NCBI RefSeq assembly: GCF_020923495.1
Contig: NZ_CP064048.1
Span: 2,729,001 to 2,793,000, forward strand
Length of the DNA stretch: 64,000 nucleotides
Direction of reading: 5' to 3'
Source: Brevibacillus sedimenti
GTDB taxonomy: Bacteria > Bacillota > Bacilli > Brevibacillales > Brevibacillaceae
Below are positions 50,317 to 60,950 of this stretch, in pieces. The notes below the pieces were generated by a model. It ran no database searches. It was not told the DNA's origin and saw only the letters and a list, made by a program, of their open reading frames with translations. The translations under genes were made by a program, and so were the position numbers. How positions within the stretch are numbered: the first letter of the stretch is position 1; every line of letters starts with the position of its first letter.

Positions 50317-52020
50317 TTAGTGTTCCGCCACATCGGGCAGAGCGTCCCGCGACCGGTTTGCCTCCCGGATCGCGCGAATGGCCTGGCTCATGTTGTCCAG
50401 CTTGACGGCCATTTCCCTCTCGGAGCGGGAGTCCATGATGATGCTGATGAGATTTTCTTCCAGTGTCTGATTCAGATTGAGCCGCTCCACGATGTCGTCC
50501 AATTCACCGATCACCATTTCAAACAGGTCGATTTTTTCATAGAGCAGGTTGAGGATGTGCTGTTCAATGGTGCCGACGGTGGACAGGTTGTAGATGTGGA
50601 CGTCCCGCTGCTGCCCCAGCCGGTGGACGCGGCCGATCCGCTGTTCCACGCGCATCGGGTTCCAGGGCAGATCGTAGTTGATCACCTGATTGCAGAACTG
50701 CAGATTGATCCCTTCGCCGCCCGCCTCGGTGGCGATCAGCACCTGTGCCCGGTTTTGAAACAGGTCGGTCATCCAGTCTTTTTTGCTCCGTTTAAATCCG
50801 CCGCGAAACGGCACAGAGGTAATCCCGTGTTCATGCAGGTACTTTTGCAGATAATTCTGCGTCGCCCGGTACTCGGTGAAGATGATCACCTTGTCGTTGA
50901 TTTCCCGGATCAGTTCCACGGTTTTTGCCGCCTTGGAGTGGGTCTCGATCCGCTTGATCAGCTCCACCAGCTCCATGATCTCGGCTCTTGCCGGGGAGTC
51001 CTCCGGGGTGCGCTGGTGCATGTTGTACAGCGTCATGAACGCCGCTTCCCGGCTGGAGCAGACCTCTCGCTGCAAGGTGATCAAGGCGAGCGAGTTGAAG
51101 CCGCCCGTCCCGGAGTGATACTGTTCCTTGACAAAGCGGGTGACCCCGTCGTACAGGGCCTTTTCCTCCGGCGACAGCACGATGGGGATGGACCGTACCA
51201 CGCGGTTGGTAAACTGGATGCCGCCGTCGCTTCGCTTGTTGCGGATCATCACCTTGTCCAGCTCGTGTTTGAGTTGCTCGTTGTTTTTCGCCTGTCGCTT
51301 TCCTTCCACGTAGTTGGTGGCAAACGTGCTGGTGTGGCCAAGATGGCCCGGCTTCAGCAGGTTGATCAGGTTGTACAGCTCGTCCATCTCGTTCTGGATC
51401 GGCGTGGCAGTGAGGAGCAGGCAGTATTTTTTGCGGATTTCCTTGACGAACTGGTAGTTCCGCGTCCGCTTGTTCTTCAACTTGTGCGCCTCGTCAATAA
51501 TCAGCATGTCGTAGTCGATGTTCAGCACGTGGCGGCGGTGCGGGTCGCGCTTGGCCGTGTCGATCGAGGCCACCACCACGTCGTACTGCCGCCACATGTA
51601 CTCTTTTTTCTGCGCGATAGCGGGGATGCCGAACTTCTGGTTCAGCTCCTTGGTCCACTGAATGACCAGGGAGGCGGGGACCAGCACGAGAATCTTCTTG
51701 GCCAGGCCGCGGACCATGTACTCCTTCATGATCAGTCCGGCCTCGATCGTTTTGCCCAGCCCCACTTCGTCGGCCAGGATGGCCCGGCCGCGCAGCTCGT
51801 TCAACACGCGTTCTGCTGTTTTGAGCTGGTGCGGATAGGGTTTGAGGGAAGGCAGATACTTGAGGCATTGGAGCTGGTCGAACTCGCGCACAAGCATGGC
51901 TTCTTCCGCCTCCAGGGCCAACTGGAACAGTTCCCATTTGTCCCAAGGGCCGTCCTGCCGCATGCGCTCCGTAAGCAAATCAATCCATTTCATGTCAAAC
52001 GAGACAGGAATATTCGTCAT
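50317..52020 (-). CDS. yqhH: SNF2-type DNA/RNA helicase YqhH
   Basis: A 567-residue SNF2-family ATPase: Walker A LADEVGLGKTIEAGLI, DEAH-type motif LIIDEAHKLKN, TATPIQNEMDELYNLINLL, and motifs V and VI in the second half (TEAGGEGINLQFCNQVINYD, QRIGRVHRLGQQ). It lacks accessory DNA-binding domains. The partner YqhG is immediately downstream. It is divergent from the glycine riboswitch and gcvT, the same arrangement as in B. subtilis. The cellular role is not known. Confidence 0.92.
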   Translation of the reverse strand: MTNIPVSFDMKWIDLLTERMRQDGPWDKWELFQLALEAEEAMLVREFDQLQCLKYLPSLKPYPHQLKTAERVLNELRGRAILADEVGLGKTIEAGLIMKEYMVRGLAKKILVLVPASLVIQWTKELNQKFGIPAIAQKKEYMWRQYDVVVASIDTAKRDPHRRHVLNIDYDMLIIDEAHKLKNKRTRNYQFVKEIRKKYCLLLTATPIQNEMDELYNLINLLKPGHLGHTSTFATNYVEGKRQAKNNEQLKHELDKVMIRNKRSDGGIQFTNRVVRSIPIVLSPEEKALYDGVTRFVKEQYHSGTGGFNSLALITLQREVCSSREAAFMTLYNMHQRTPEDSPARAEIMELVELIKRIETHSKAAKTVELIREINDKVIIFTEYRATQNYLQKYLHEHGITSVPFRGGFKRSKKDWMTDLFQNRAQVLIATEAGGEGINLQFCNQVINYDLPWNPMRVEQRIGRVHRLGQQRDVHIYNLSTVGTIEQHILNLLYEKIDLFEMVIGELDDIVERLNLNQTLEENLISIIMDSRSEREMAVKLDNMSQAIRAIREANRSRDALPDVAEH

Positions 52021-52247
52021 TTTTGCACCTCATTACTAAATGATGCCATTTATCATATAAGTCATGCGCTAATTGTTAACAATATTTGTCCTCGAGAAAA
52101 AATTGTTAACGAAATCGTGAGTTGAATGTCAATTTGCATATTTTCAAAAAAGCACGCTCGTGGTAGGATAAACGTGTAGGTTTGTTGTTTAGTATGGAAT
52201 CAATTGAAAAAGTTATGTATGGCCCAACATCCAACGCGAATGATAGT

Positions 52248-52440
52248 AGAAGGGAGAGACTGTCTTTAGACAGCGCCGAAGGAGCAAGCCGGCGACGGTG
52301 AATCTCTCAGGCAAAAGTACCTCTACTTGACGCATCTCTGGAGAGAGCTCGACAAGAGCCACCAACGGGGAAACTTGCCAGCTGTGCCGGTTGGCCCGCT
52401 TCGGCAAGGTAACTCTCAGGTACCAAGGACAGAGGGGAGA
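52248..52440 (+). ncRNA. Tandem glycine riboswitch
   Basis: Two aptamers follow one another. The first (about 52250-52333) has GGGAGAGACTG, GCCGAAGGAGCAAG and AATCTCTCAGGCAAAAG; the second (about 52336-52440) has TCTGGAGAGAGC, CACCAACGGGG, TTCGGCAAGGTAACTCTCAGG and ends ACCAAGGACAGAGG. The end of the second aptamer (GGACAGAG, 52427-52434) is also the 5' arm of a terminator, so glycine binding should hide that arm and allow transcription of gcvT. Confidence 0.95.
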
Positions 52441-52495
52441 CATGGGGGCGCCGTCTTCTTTGGCGTTTTCCGATTCTTCCGCTCTGTCCTTTTTT
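52427..52495 (+). terminator. Riboswitch-controlled terminator
   Basis: GGACAGAG (52427-52434) pairs with CTCTGTCC (52482-52489), followed by six T's. The 5' arm overlaps the second glycine aptamer, making the two structures exclusive. Confidence 0.8.
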
Positions 52496-52665
52496 GCGTT
52501 CGTGAACGCGTCCTTATGAACGATCGCTCACGTTCCGGACGCAAGGCGACTCCGGGTTGCTTGGGGCCAATCGGTTTGCGGCAAAGAGCCCGGGCGATCG
52601 TCGGAGGCTTTGCCGGCTGTGTTCAGCTTTACAACAAACAGTTCATTCGGTTCAGGAGGTGCCTC

Positions 52666-53769
52666 ATGTCCACTTTGAAACGCACGCCGCTCTTCCCGAT
52701 TTACGAGAAGTACGGGGCGAAAACCATCGACTTCGGCGGCTGGGAGCTGCCGGTTCAGTTTTCCAGCATCACTCAGGAGCACGAAGCGGTGCGGACGAAG
52801 GCAGGATTGTTCGACGTATCCCACATGGGGGAAGTGGAGGTAAAAGGGGAGCGGGCGCTGGAATTCCTGCAGCGCGTGACCACCAACGACGTCTCCAAAC
52901 TGGTGCCGGGCCAGGCGCAGTACAGCTTGATGTGCTATCCGGACGGCGGAACGGTGGATGATCTGCTGGTGTACAAATTTGCCGACGATCACTACCTGCT
53001 GGTGATCAACGCGGCCAACATCGACAAGGACTATGACTGGCTTTCCCAGCATCTGATCGACGGCGTCACGATCGAAAACGTTTCTCCGCAAACAGCCCAG
53101 ATCGCCCTGCAGGGGCCGCTGGCGGAGTCCATCCTGCAGCGGCTGACACCCGTCGACCTGTCGCAGATCGGCTTCTTCCGCTTTGAACGGGATGTGCTGA
53201 TTGACGGTGTGCCCGCGCTCGTCTCCCGCAGCGGGTACACGGGTGAAGACGGCTTCGAGATTTACCTGGACGCTGCTCACGCCATCCAGGTATGGGAGAA
53301 ACTACTCGAGACAGGCGCAGCGGACGGCCTGGTGCCGTGCGGACTGGGGGCGCGCGACACGCTCCGCTTCGAGGCAAGGCTGCCGCTCTACGGTCAGGAA
53401 CTGAGCAAGGATATTACGCCGATCGAGGCTGGTGTCGGATTTGCCGTCAAGGTGGACAAAGACGTGCCGTTTATCGGCCAGGAAGTTTTAAAGGCGCAGA
53501 AAGAACAGGGAGCGCCCCGCAAACTGGTCGGGATCGAAATGATCGACCGCGGCATCCCCCGCACGCATTATCCGGTGTTTGTCGACGACCAACAGGTGGG
53601 GGAAGTGACGACCGGGACCCAGTCCCCGACGCTGAAAAAGAACGTTGGGTTGGCTTTGGTCAAAGCGGAATTCGCTGCCATCGGCACGAAGCTGGATGTG
53701 GAGATACGCGGCAAACGTCTCAAGGCGGAAGTCGTGGCCACGCCCTTCTACAAACGGCCGAAAAACTGA
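52666..53769 (+). CDS. gcvT: Glycine cleavage T protein (aminomethyltransferase)
   Basis: ATG 52666 with AGGAGGTG upstream. The 367-residue folate-binding protein releases ammonia from aminomethyl-lipoyl GcvH and forms methylene-tetrahydrofolate. Motifs are [31 protein letters not shown], the catalytic aspartate region TTNDVSKL and [14 protein letters not shown]. First gene of the gcvT-gcvPA-gcvPB operon, under the glycine riboswitch. Confidence 0.97.
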   Translation: MSTLKRTPLFPIYEKYGAKTIDFGGWELPVQFSSITQEHEAVRTKAGLFDVSHMGEVEVKGERALEFLQRVTTNDVSKLVPGQAQYSLMCYPDGGTVDDLLVYKFADDHYLLVINAANIDKDYDWLSQHLIDGVTIENVSPQTAQIALQGPLAESILQRLTPVDLSQIGFFRFERDVLIDGVPALVSRSGYTGEDGFEIYLDAAHAIQVWEKLLETGAADGLVPCGLGARDTLRFEARLPLYGQELSKDITPIEAGVGFAVKVDKDVPFIGQEVLKAQKEQGAPRKLVGIEMIDRGIPRTHYPVFVDDQQVGEVTTGTQSPTLKKNVGLALVKAEFAAIGTKLDVEIRGKRLKAEVVATPFYKRPKN

Positions 53770-53807
53770 CGTAAGAATCGCAAGCGTGGAAAAGGAGGAC
53801 CTCGCAC

Positions 53808-55160
53808 GTGAAATACCGTTACCTGCCGCAGACTGATCAGGACAAGCGCGAAATGATGGAAGCGCTGGGCATTTCCAGCGTGGATGAACTGTTTGCCGAC
53901 ATCCCGGAAGAGGTGCGTTTCAAAGGGAATCTGAACATCCCGGAAGCGCTCTCTGAACCGGAACTGGTCCGCTACTTCCAAGGGCTGTCCAGCAAGAACG
54001 TCAACTTCAGCACCCACGTCAACTTCCTGGGTGCCGGCGTGTACGAGCATTACATCCCCAGCGTCGTCAACCACATGCTGCTGCGCGGCGAGTTTTTCAC
54101 CGCCTACACGCCGTACCAGCCGGAGATCAGCCAGGGGGAGCTGCAGGCCATCTTTGAATATCAGACGATGGTGTGCGAGCTGACCGGGATGGAGGTGGCC
54201 AACTCTTCCATGTACGACGGTGTCACCGCGCTCGCCGAAGCGGCGATGATGGCGGCTGGCCACACCGGCAGAAAAAAGGTGGTCGTCTCCCGTGCCGTAC
54301 ACCCGGAGGCGCGCAGCGTGCTGAAAACGTACGCCTACGGACAAGGCGTGGAGCTGGTCGAAGCGGGCTTCACCGGCGACGGCGTGACCGATCTTGCCGA
54401 ACTGAAAGCGCTGGTTGACGACCAGACTGCCGCAGTCATCGTGCAGTACCCCAATTTCTTTGGCGCCGTGGAAGACCTGGCGGCGGTCGAACCGATTGCG
54501 CACGAAAAAGGGGCGCTGCTGGTCGTTTCTGCCAACCCGCTCTCCCTCGGTGTACTGGAAGCTCCAGGCAAGCTGGGAGCCGACATCGTCATCGGCGACA
54601 TGCAGCCGTTTGGCATCCCGGCTTCGTTCGGCGGACCGCACTGCGGCTACTTTGCCACCACGTCCAAGCTGATGCGTAAAATGCCGGGACGCATCGTCGG
54701 CCAGACGAAGGATGAAAACGGCAAACGCGGGTTTGTGCTGACCCTGCAGGCGCGGGAACAGCACATCCGCCGCGAAAAGGCAACCTCCAACATCTGCTCC
54801 AACCAGGCGCTCATGGCGCTGGCTGCGTCGATCACGCTGTCGGCACTGGGCAAGCAGGGCGTGCAGGAGATGGCGATGATGAACCTGCAAAAAGCTCACT
54901 ACGCCAAACAGGCGCTGCAGGCAAAAGGATTCCGGATTACCTTCGGAGCGCCGGTGTTCAACGAATTTGCGGTGGAGCTGTCCAAGCCGGTCGCAGAGGT
55001 GAACAAGGCGCTGCTCGCGAAGGGCATCATCGGCGGGTACGATCTTGGACATGCCTATTCGGAACTGTCCGGCCACATGCTGCTCGCTGTCACGGAGCTG
55101 AGGACGAAAGACGAAATCGACACGCTGGTGCAGGAACTGGAGGCGATCACACGTGCATAA
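53808..55160 (+). CDS. gcvPA: Glycine dehydrogenase (decarboxylating) subunit 1
   Basis: A 450-residue N-terminal half of the P protein, the PLP enzyme that decarboxylates glycine and passes the aminomethyl group to the lipoyl of GcvH. It has [39 protein letters not shown] and GEPQPFGIP-like [15 protein letters not shown]. The PLP lysine is in subunit 2. AAAGGAGG precedes the GTG start at 53808. Its stop overlaps the start of gcvPB by eight bases. Confidence 0.97.
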   Translation: MKYRYLPQTDQDKREMMEALGISSVDELFADIPEEVRFKGNLNIPEALSEPELVRYFQGLSSKNVNFSTHVNFLGAGVYEHYIPSVVNHMLLRGEFFTAYTPYQPEISQGELQAIFEYQTMVCELTGMEVANSSMYDGVTALAEAAMMAAGHTGRKKVVVSRAVHPEARSVLKTYAYGQGVELVEAGFTGDGVTDLAELKALVDDQTAAVIVQYPNFFGAVEDLAAVEPIAHEKGALLVVSANPLSLGVLEAPGKLGADIVIGDMQPFGIPASFGGPHCGYFATTSKLMRKMPGRIVGQTKDENGKRGFVLTLQAREQHIRREKATSNICSNQALMALAASITLSALGKQGVQEMAMMNLQKAHYAKQALQAKGFRITFGAPVFNEFAVELSKPVAEVNKALLAKGIIGGYDLGHAYSELSGHMLLAVTELRTKDEIDTLVQELEAITRA

Positions 55161-56625
55161 CGACAAGGACAAAGCACTCATTTTTGAATTGAGCAAACCA
55201 GGCCGCGTGAGCTACAACCTGCCGGCGCTGGACGTGCCGGAAGTCGACGTGGCCGCGCTGCTGCCCAAGCATCTGATCCGCGAGACGCCAACCGAACTGC
55301 CGGAGGTGTCCGAACTGCAGCTCGTGCGTCACTACACCGAACTGTCCCGCCGCAATCACGGGGTGGACAACGGCTTCTACCCGCTCGGATCGTGCACGAT
55401 GAAATACAATCCGAAAATCAACGAAGATGTGGCCCGCTATCCGGGCTTCGCTCAAACCCATCCCTATCAGCCGGAAGAAAGCGTCCAGGGTGCTCTGGAG
55501 CTGATGTACAACCTGCAGAACGACCTGGCGGAAATCACCGGGATGGATGCGGTGACGCTGCAGCCCGCAGCGGGAGCGGCCGGCGAGTGGACCGGGCTGA
55601 TGATGATTCGCGCGTACCACGAGAGCCGCGGTGACCATCAGCGCACGAAAGTGATCGTGCCCAACTCCGCCCACGGCACCAACCCGGCTTCCGCAGCGGT
55701 CGCTGGCCTGCAAACCGTGACGATTCCGTCCGACGAGCGCGGCCTGGTGGATATTGAAGCGCTGCGCCAGGCAGTCGGTCCGGACACGGCGGCGCTGATG
55801 CTGACCAACCCCAACACGCTCGGCCTGTTTGAGGAAGATATCGTGGAAATGGCGCGGATTGTCCACGAAGCGGGCGGTCTGTTGTACTACGACGGGGCCA
55901 ATGCCAACGCGATCCTGGGCATTGCCCGGCCGGGCGACATGGGCTTTGACGTCGTCCACCTCAACCTGCACAAAACCTTTACCGGTCCGCACGGCGGCGG
56001 CGGTCCCGGTGCCGGTCCAGTCGGGGTGAAAAAAATTCTGGAGCCGTTTTTGCCAGCCCCGATCGTGGGCAAAAAAGCAGACGGCACGTACTACTGGGAC
56101 AACGACCGTCCCCAGTCCATCGGCCGCGTAAAAGGCTACCACGGCAACTTTGGCATCCTGGTCCGCGCCTACGCCTACATCCGCACGATGGGGCCGGAAG
56201 GGCTGCTGCAAGTCTCGCAAAACGCCGTGCTGAACGCCAACTACATGATGAGAAAGCTGGCGTCGGCCTACGAGCTGCCGTACGACCGCGTCTGCAAGCA
56301 CGAATTTGTCCTCTCCGGCGTCCGCCAGAAAAAACTGGGCGTCCGTACGTTGGACATCGCCAAGCGTCTGCTTGACTTTGGCTACCACCCGCCGACGATC
56401 TACTTCCCGCTGATCGTCGACGAATGTCTGATGATCGAGCCGACGGAGACGGAGACAAAAGAAACGCTCGATGAGTTTATCGAGGTCATGCTGAGAATCG
56501 CCCGCGAGTGCGAAGAAAACCCGGAAATCGTTCAGGAAGCGCCGCACACCACGGTGGTCAAGCGCCTCGACGAAGCGACGGCAGCACGCAAGCCGATCCT
56601 CCGTTACCAGCCGGAACAAGCATAA
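55153..56625 (+). CDS. gcvPB: Glycine dehydrogenase (decarboxylating) subunit 2
   Basis: GTG 55153 starts inside the end of gcvPA. The 490-residue subunit carries the PLP-binding lysine in [16 protein letters not shown] and the family pattern [18 protein letters not shown]. With GcvPA it forms the two-subunit P protein typical of Bacillus and archaea. It ends the operon at a strong terminator. Confidence 0.97.
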   Translation: MHNDKDKALIFELSKPGRVSYNLPALDVPEVDVAALLPKHLIRETPTELPEVSELQLVRHYTELSRRNHGVDNGFYPLGSCTMKYNPKINEDVARYPGFAQTHPYQPEESVQGALELMYNLQNDLAEITGMDAVTLQPAAGAAGEWTGLMMIRAYHESRGDHQRTKVIVPNSAHGTNPASAAVAGLQTVTIPSDERGLVDIEALRQAVGPDTAALMLTNPNTLGLFEEDIVEMARIVHEAGGLLYYDGANANAILGIARPGDMGFDVVHLNLHKTFTGPHGGGGPGAGPVGVKKILEPFLPAPIVGKKADGTYYWDNDRPQSIGRVKGYHGNFGILVRAYAYIRTMGPEGLLQVSQNAVLNANYMMRKLASAYELPYDRVCKHEFVLSGVRQKKLGVRTLDIAKRLLDFGYHPPTIYFPLIVDECLMIEPTETETKETLDEFIEVMLRIARECEENPEIVQEAPHTTVVKRLDEATAARKPILRYQPEQA

Positions 56626-56632
56626 CCGATTG

Positions 56633-56662
56633 AAACCGCCCGTTTTTTTCGGGCGGTTTTTG
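56633..56662 (+). terminator. Rho-independent terminator of the gcv operon
   Basis: AAACCGCCCG pairs exactly with CGGGCGGTTT around a T-rich loop, then more T's. Confidence 0.95.
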
Positions 56663-56746
56663 CGTTGTCCACATACGGATTGCGAGCAGGAAGACTCCCG
56701 ACAGATTGCGAACATCTGCGAACATCACAGCTGGAGACCTAACCCC

Positions 56747-56775
56747 TTGACAAAATTTAAATTTTATGATATGAT
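56747..56775 (+). promoter_or_regulatory. Strong SigA promoter with a palindrome in the spacer
   Basis: -35 TTGACA (56747-56752), 17-base spacer and -10 TATGAT (56770-56775). The perfect palindrome AAAATTTAAATTTT (56752-56765) overlaps the -35 end and spacer and could be an operator. It drives the methyltransferase gene. Confidence 0.85.
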
Positions 56776-56878
56776 TAAAAATTAACGATTGAAACAATTT
56801 GCTGGTCTGTGTATACTTCTTTGTACACGCCGTCTTTCCATTCCTTGTAAGATCGGCAGTACAAAGGAGGAGATAACC

Positions 56879-57781
56879 TTGCAAGAAAACCACGTCAGTC
56901 TGACCGCGATCATGACCGCCTACATGCGCGCCTACCATACCATGAATGACACCCCGAAAATTTTTGATGACTTTCTCGCCTTCGAGCTGATACCAGAGGA
57001 AAGACGTGTGCTGATTGAACAAGGATTGGCCAGTGCCCTTCAGATTCCCGTCCCGGAAGCCGGCCTGGCACGCTCCGGTCAGGCGGCTGACGCTCTGCGG
57101 CCGTTCCTGCAGGCGATGGGACTGTCTCATGTTCTCAGCCGCTCGCGATATGCGGAAGACAACCTTGAGCTCGCGGTACAACAAGGGATCGGGCAGTATG
57201 TCATACTCGGGGCCGGGTTGGATACGTTTGCGTTCCGCCGTCCCGATCTTCTGCGTCAACTGCAGGTATTTGAAGCAGACCACCCGGCCACGCAAGCCTT
57301 CAAACGCGATCGGCTGGCTGAATTGAAATGGGAGACCCCGTCACATCTCCACTTTGTGCCTGTGGATTTCACAAAGGAACGCCTGGCTGATGCACTGAAG
57401 CGTACGGCGTACGATGTGCAGACGAAGAGCTTTTTTAGCTGGCTGGGAGTCACCATGTACCTGACGCGCGACGAAGTGTTCGCAACGCTTCGTTCCATTG
57501 CCGAGATAGCCCCTGCGGGCAGTGCAGTGATTTTCGATTACTTTGTGCCGGAAGAAGGCGCGCCGCACGATAAAGAGATGCGGGAGGAGCTAAGCAAGAT
57601 CGGTGAGCCGATGAAAACGGCCCTCGACCCGTCGACGCTGGCTGTCGAGTTGGAACGTGTGGGGCTGCGTCTGCATGAAAACGCAAGCTCGGCCGATATC
57701 CAGGAACGATACTTCCAGAACCGAACGGACGGTTATCAGGCGAGCTGTCACGTGCGCTTTGCATGGGCTGTCGTCACGTAA
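56879..57781 (+). CDS. SAM-dependent methyltransferase, leucine-carboxyl-methyltransferase-like
   Basis: TTG 56879, seven bases after AAGGAGGAG. The 300-residue enzyme belongs to the PpmP/Omt-type class related to leucine carboxyl methyltransferases (TIGR00027-like): SRSRYAEDNLELAVQQGIGQ, the glycine-rich motif YVILGAGLDTFAFRRPDL, and acid-loop VFEADHPATQAFKRDRL. Members often methylate carboxyl or hydroxyl groups of natural products. It stands alone behind a strong promoter containing a palindrome, unlike the neighbouring housekeeping genes. Substrate unknown. Confidence 0.85.
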   Translation: MQENHVSLTAIMTAYMRAYHTMNDTPKIFDDFLAFELIPEERRVLIEQGLASALQIPVPEAGLARSGQAADALRPFLQAMGLSHVLSRSRYAEDNLELAVQQGIGQYVILGAGLDTFAFRRPDLLRQLQVFEADHPATQAFKRDRLAELKWETPSHLHFVPVDFTKERLADALKRTAYDVQTKSFFSWLGVTMYLTRDEVFATLRSIAEIAPAGSAVIFDYFVPEEGAPHDKEMREELSKIGEPMKTALDPSTLAVELERVGLRLHENASSADIQERYFQNRTDGYQASCHVRFAWAVVT

Positions 57782-57812
57782 AAATGGCTGCCTCGATACG
57801 TGGATCATGTGC

Positions 57813-57838
57813 GCCGGGTGGGTTGCCCGGCTTTTTTG
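57813..57838 (+). terminator. Rho-independent terminator
   Basis: GCCGGG pairs with CCCGGC around TGGGTTG, followed by six T's, 30 bases after the methyltransferase. The rest of the interval up to lipM (57839-58071) holds no recognised feature. Confidence 0.85.
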
Positions 57839-58071
57839 TTTGTTTACGCGATTCTCCGAGCGGCGGCTTAGTGCCTCTTTTCGACACTTTTACAGGTGGT
57901 GACGACGCCAGGCGGACTGGATGATGTGGTAAGATGGGAGGAGAACTTACGGTGACGTGGGGGAAGAAACGATAAGGGACAGGCGCGTCCACGTGTGCAA
58001 TGGAATCGTCCGTCCCTTGCCGTCTCGGCTGCCGGAGGCGTACAATGGATGGGGCAAGAGGAGGTCGAACT

Positions 58072-58902
58072 ATGGAACAATGGCGTTTTCTCGTCACGGA
58101 AGCCATGTCGCCGGCCATGAACATGGCTGTCGACGAGGCGATTTTGCAACTGCACAGCGAAGGAAAGGTACCGCCGACCGTCCGGTTTTACACGTGGAAT
58201 CCGGCGACCCTGTCGATCGGCTACTTTCAAAAGGCGGCCAAGGAAATCAACCTGGAGGCGTTACGTGAGCGCGGACTGGGTTTTGTCCGCCGTCCGACCG
58301 GGGGACGGGCCGTCCTGCACGATCAGGAGCTGACCTACAGCGTCGTCGTCTCGGAAAGCCACCCGAAGATGCCGTCCAGCGTCACGGAAGCGTACAAGGT
58401 GATCAGCATGGGGCTGCTGCACGGATTTCAGCGGCTCGGCCTGCACGCGGAAATGGTCTCGCTGGCCACCGAGGAGGAAAAGGAAAAGTACAGCTCGCCC
58501 GGCTCGTCAGCCTGCTTTGATTCCCCCTCCTGGTACGAACTGGTGGTGGAGGGCAAAAAGGTGGCGGGCAGCGCCCAGACGCGGCAAAAAGGCGTGATCC
58601 TGCAGCACGGTTCGATTCTCCTGGAGATGGACGTCGAGCTGCTCTTTTCGCTGCTCAACTTCCCGTCCGAGCGCGTGAAACAGCGCATGATGGAGAGCTT
58701 CCGGCAAAAGGCAGTGACGATCAACGAGGTAAGCCCCCGGCCGATCAGCCTGCAAGAGGCTGTGCATGCCTTCCGCGACGGCTTCGCTTCCGGTCTGGAG
58801 GTGGAGTTGGTACCGGGAGAACTGACGGCTGAAGAATTGGCTTTGGCCGATGAATTGGTTCGTACCCGCTACGCTTCGGACGAGTGGAACTTCCGCCGCT
58901 GA
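58072..58902 (+). CDS. lipM: Octanoyltransferase LipM
   Basis: ATG 58072 follows GAGGAGG. The 276-residue protein has the LplA/LipM fold: MAVDEAI near residue 20, [20 protein letters not shown] near 74-93, the catalytic cysteine in [12 protein letters not shown] near 150, and the lysine in KVAGSAQTR. LipM moves octanoate from acyl carrier protein to GcvH, the first step of lipoate assembly. Its position just after the gcv operon, as in B. subtilis, fits that job. Confidence 0.94.
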   Translation: MEQWRFLVTEAMSPAMNMAVDEAILQLHSEGKVPPTVRFYTWNPATLSIGYFQKAAKEINLEALRERGLGFVRRPTGGRAVLHDQELTYSVVVSESHPKMPSSVTEAYKVISMGLLHGFQRLGLHAEMVSLATEEEKEKYSSPGSSACFDSPSWYELVVEGKKVAGSAQTRQKGVILQHGSILLEMDVELLFSLLNFPSERVKQRMMESFRQKAVTINEVSPRPISLQEAVHAFRDGFASGLEVELVPGELTAEELALADELVRTRYASDEWNFRR

Positions 58903-58960
58903 CGGACAGGTTTTTCGTCGGAGGAAATCAGGCAGACAAATGGACGAATACGGATTAGAC

Positions 58961-59003
58961 AAGCTCTCAGGGGCCAAACCACCGGCTCCTGAGAGCTTTT
59001 TTT
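58961..59003 (+). terminator. Rho-independent terminator of lipM
   Basis: AAGCTCTCAGG pairs with CCTGAGAGCTT around a 16-base loop, then T's. Confidence 0.9.
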
Positions 59004-59063
59004 CATGCTCGTGAGGACAGAAATCTTTTATTAACATGTAAATTATTTGCGAAAACTTATCAA

Positions 59064-59102
59064 CAATGATCATTGACATTATTTTACGGCCGAGGATAAA
59101 AT
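59064..59102 (+). promoter_or_regulatory. Promoter with overlapping palindrome upstream of the MarR gene
   Basis: -35 TTGACA (59073-59078), 18-base spacer, -10 TAAAAT (59097-59102). The perfect 12-base palindrome CAATGATCATTG (59064-59075) overlaps the -35, suiting autoregulation by the MarR protein. Confidence 0.65.
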
Positions 59103-59172
59103 AAAATCGTTTACTGGTTAACAATTTTGTGTGAGAAATGTGCACGATAAATCCGAAGGGAGTGCAGGAACA

Positions 59173-59685
59173 ATGTCTGATCTGACACACGAGCTGATTT
59201 ATGACCAGTATATGAAGCTGCTGCACCTGAACGAACAAAAGGCGGATACCGACATTCAGGAGTTTTTGAACCAGGCGACGGGTGAACAGGGAAAACTCTT
59301 GCCCCGAAATATGACGAGCATTCACGTCATTGACTGTATCGGGCAGCATGAACCGATCAACAACAGTGCCATTGCCAAGAAAATGAACTTGTCCAAAGCA
59401 AACATTACCAAAATCACGGCAAAATTGCTGGAAGCAGACCTGATTAAACGCTTCCAACTCACGGACAACAAGAAGGAAGTGTATTTTCGGTTGACGCCAA
59501 AAGGACGGCAAGTGTTTGAGATGCACGAAGCGATACACAAGCGGAAAGAACAGCAGTTCTACCAGTTTCTTGACCGCTTTACTGAGATGGAGCGGCATGC
59601 CATTCTCAAATTCCTCCGAGAACTGACCATGCAAATCAAGGAGGAACTGGCGGAAAGGCAGGGGACCCTCCGTGAAGAGCGCTAA
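59173..59685 (+). CDS. MarR family transcriptional regulator
   Basis: ATG 59173 starts a 170-residue winged-helix protein. DNA-binding residues lie in [20 protein letters not shown] (about 73-92) and the wing in [20 protein letters not shown]. It overlaps the MFS transporter start by 14 bases, so the two are coupled. It probably represses its own operon until a ligand binds. The ligand is unknown. Confidence 0.93.
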   Translation: MSDLTHELIYDQYMKLLHLNEQKADTDIQEFLNQATGEQGKLLPRNMTSIHVIDCIGQHEPINNSAIAKKMNLSKANITKITAKLLEADLIKRFQLTDNKKEVYFRLTPKGRQVFEMHEAIHKRKEQQFYQFLDRFTEMERHAILKFLRELTMQIKEELAERQGTLREER

Positions 59686-60871
59686 CGGTAATGCCGCGTT
59701 CATTTTGTATCTGGTTTGTATCAGCGCCTTCTTTGCATCGTTAAACCAAAATATTTACTCGCCGATCATTCCCCTGATCAGGGACTCGTTTCACGTCTCC
59801 ATGAACCTGGTGAATTTGTCGGTATCGCTGTTTATTTTCGTGACCGCGATCATGCAAATGGTTCTCGGACCGCTCGTAGATCGGAAAGGGGCCCGATTTG
59901 TGCTGATCCCGGCCATCCTGTTGACCGTCGTTTCCAGCATCGGGTGCGCTGTCACCAATCAGTTTTCAGTGTTTTTGCTGTTCAGGGTTCTGCAAGCGGC
60001 AGGAACTGCTGCTCTCCCGCTTGTTGCCGCAGCGACCATTGGCAGGTTGTTTCAGGGAAGCCAACGCGGAAAAGCGATGGGGACGTATCAAATGCTGCTG
60101 TCTGTTGCGCCTGCAGTAGCCCCGGTACTGGGAGGATGGATGGGAGACTGGCATGGCTATCCCGGAATTTTCTGGTTTCTCGCAATTGCTTCCGCCATTC
60201 TCCTGGTGGCCCATCAGCTGTTTTTCCCGAAAGATACTCCGGAAGGGAAACAATCTGTCAGGAAAGGCGGGCTTTTGAATCACTATGGCGGCATTTTCAC
60301 AAACAGAACGGGGGGCGCGATACTGATCTTGAGTTTCCTGTTTTTCTTCGTGTATTTCGCCGTGATCGTATACCTGCCTGTCTTGCTGACGGATCACTAT
60401 CATGCAAGCCTGAAATTGGTAGGGCTGCTTTATCTGCCGCTGGCGCTAAGCACGATGGCGGGAAGCGCGATATTTACCTACCTGCAAGCCCGAATTCCGC
60501 TCAATACGCTGAGTGCAGGCGGACACGCCGTAGCGGCAGGCAGCATTCTGCTTTTTGCCGTTACCCATTCATTTTCGTTAATCGGGATGTTTACGGCACT
60601 GGTAATGTACGGGATCTGTGTAGGGGTCATAACTCCTTTGTACTCGACAATGATGGCAAATGAATTTGAGCACAACAGGGGCAGTGCGATGGGGCTGTTT
60701 AACTTCATCCGGTACATGGGAATGGCCGCCGGACCTGTCGTATCGGGATGGCTGCTGGCGAAAATGGAAGCTGTCGTCGTTTTTGGACTGCTGGGAGTGC
60801 TGTTTGCGTTGTTGAGTTGGGGATTGCGGCTGCGGATGCGCCCCCAAAACGTGAACGAGGCTGTCAAATGA
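59672..60871 (+). CDS. MFS transporter, drug-efflux (DHA1) type
   Basis: The GTG start at 59672 lies inside the MarR gene. The 399-residue protein has twelve helices and motif A-like [14 protein letters not shown] after helix 2. [10 protein letters not shown]-type motif C-like features ([16 protein letters not shown]) support an exporter of the DHA1 group. It is cotranscribed with the MarR regulator, the usual arrangement for inducible drug efflux. Substrate unknown. Confidence 0.88.
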   Translation: MKSANGNAAFILYLVCISAFFASLNQNIYSPIIPLIRDSFHVSMNLVNLSVSLFIFVTAIMQMVLGPLVDRKGARFVLIPAILLTVVSSIGCAVTNQFSVFLLFRVLQAAGTAALPLVAAATIGRLFQGSQRGKAMGTYQMLLSVAPAVAPVLGGWMGDWHGYPGIFWFLAIASAILLVAHQLFFPKDTPEGKQSVRKGGLLNHYGGIFTNRTGGAILILSFLFFFVYFAVIVYLPVLLTDHYHASLKLVGLLYLPLALSTMAGSAIFTYLQARIPLNTLSAGGHAVAAGSILLFAVTHSFSLIGMFTALVMYGICVGVITPLYSTMMANEFEHNRGSAMGLFNFIRYMGMAAGPVVSGWLLAKMEAVVVFGLLGVLFALLSWGLRLRMRPQNVNEAVK

Positions 60872-60874
60872 GCA

Positions 60875-60912
60875 GTAAAAAGCAGCGGCTACCCGATACG
60901 GATAGCCGCTTC
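60875..60912 (-). terminator. Terminator of the dat gene
   Basis: AGCGGCTA pairs exactly with TAGCCGCT. Leftward a TTTTTA follows, so it serves the aminotransferase gene; rightward there is no T-run. Confidence 0.75.
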
Positions 60913-60950
60913 ACTTGCGTAGATTGGAAAGCAGGATGTGTTTCAGTGTA

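Noticed and set aside
48952-52125. 1057-codon plus-strand frame opposite yqhG and yqhH
   Set aside because: Mirror frame of two clearly conserved minus-strand genes; low-complexity composition and no domains.
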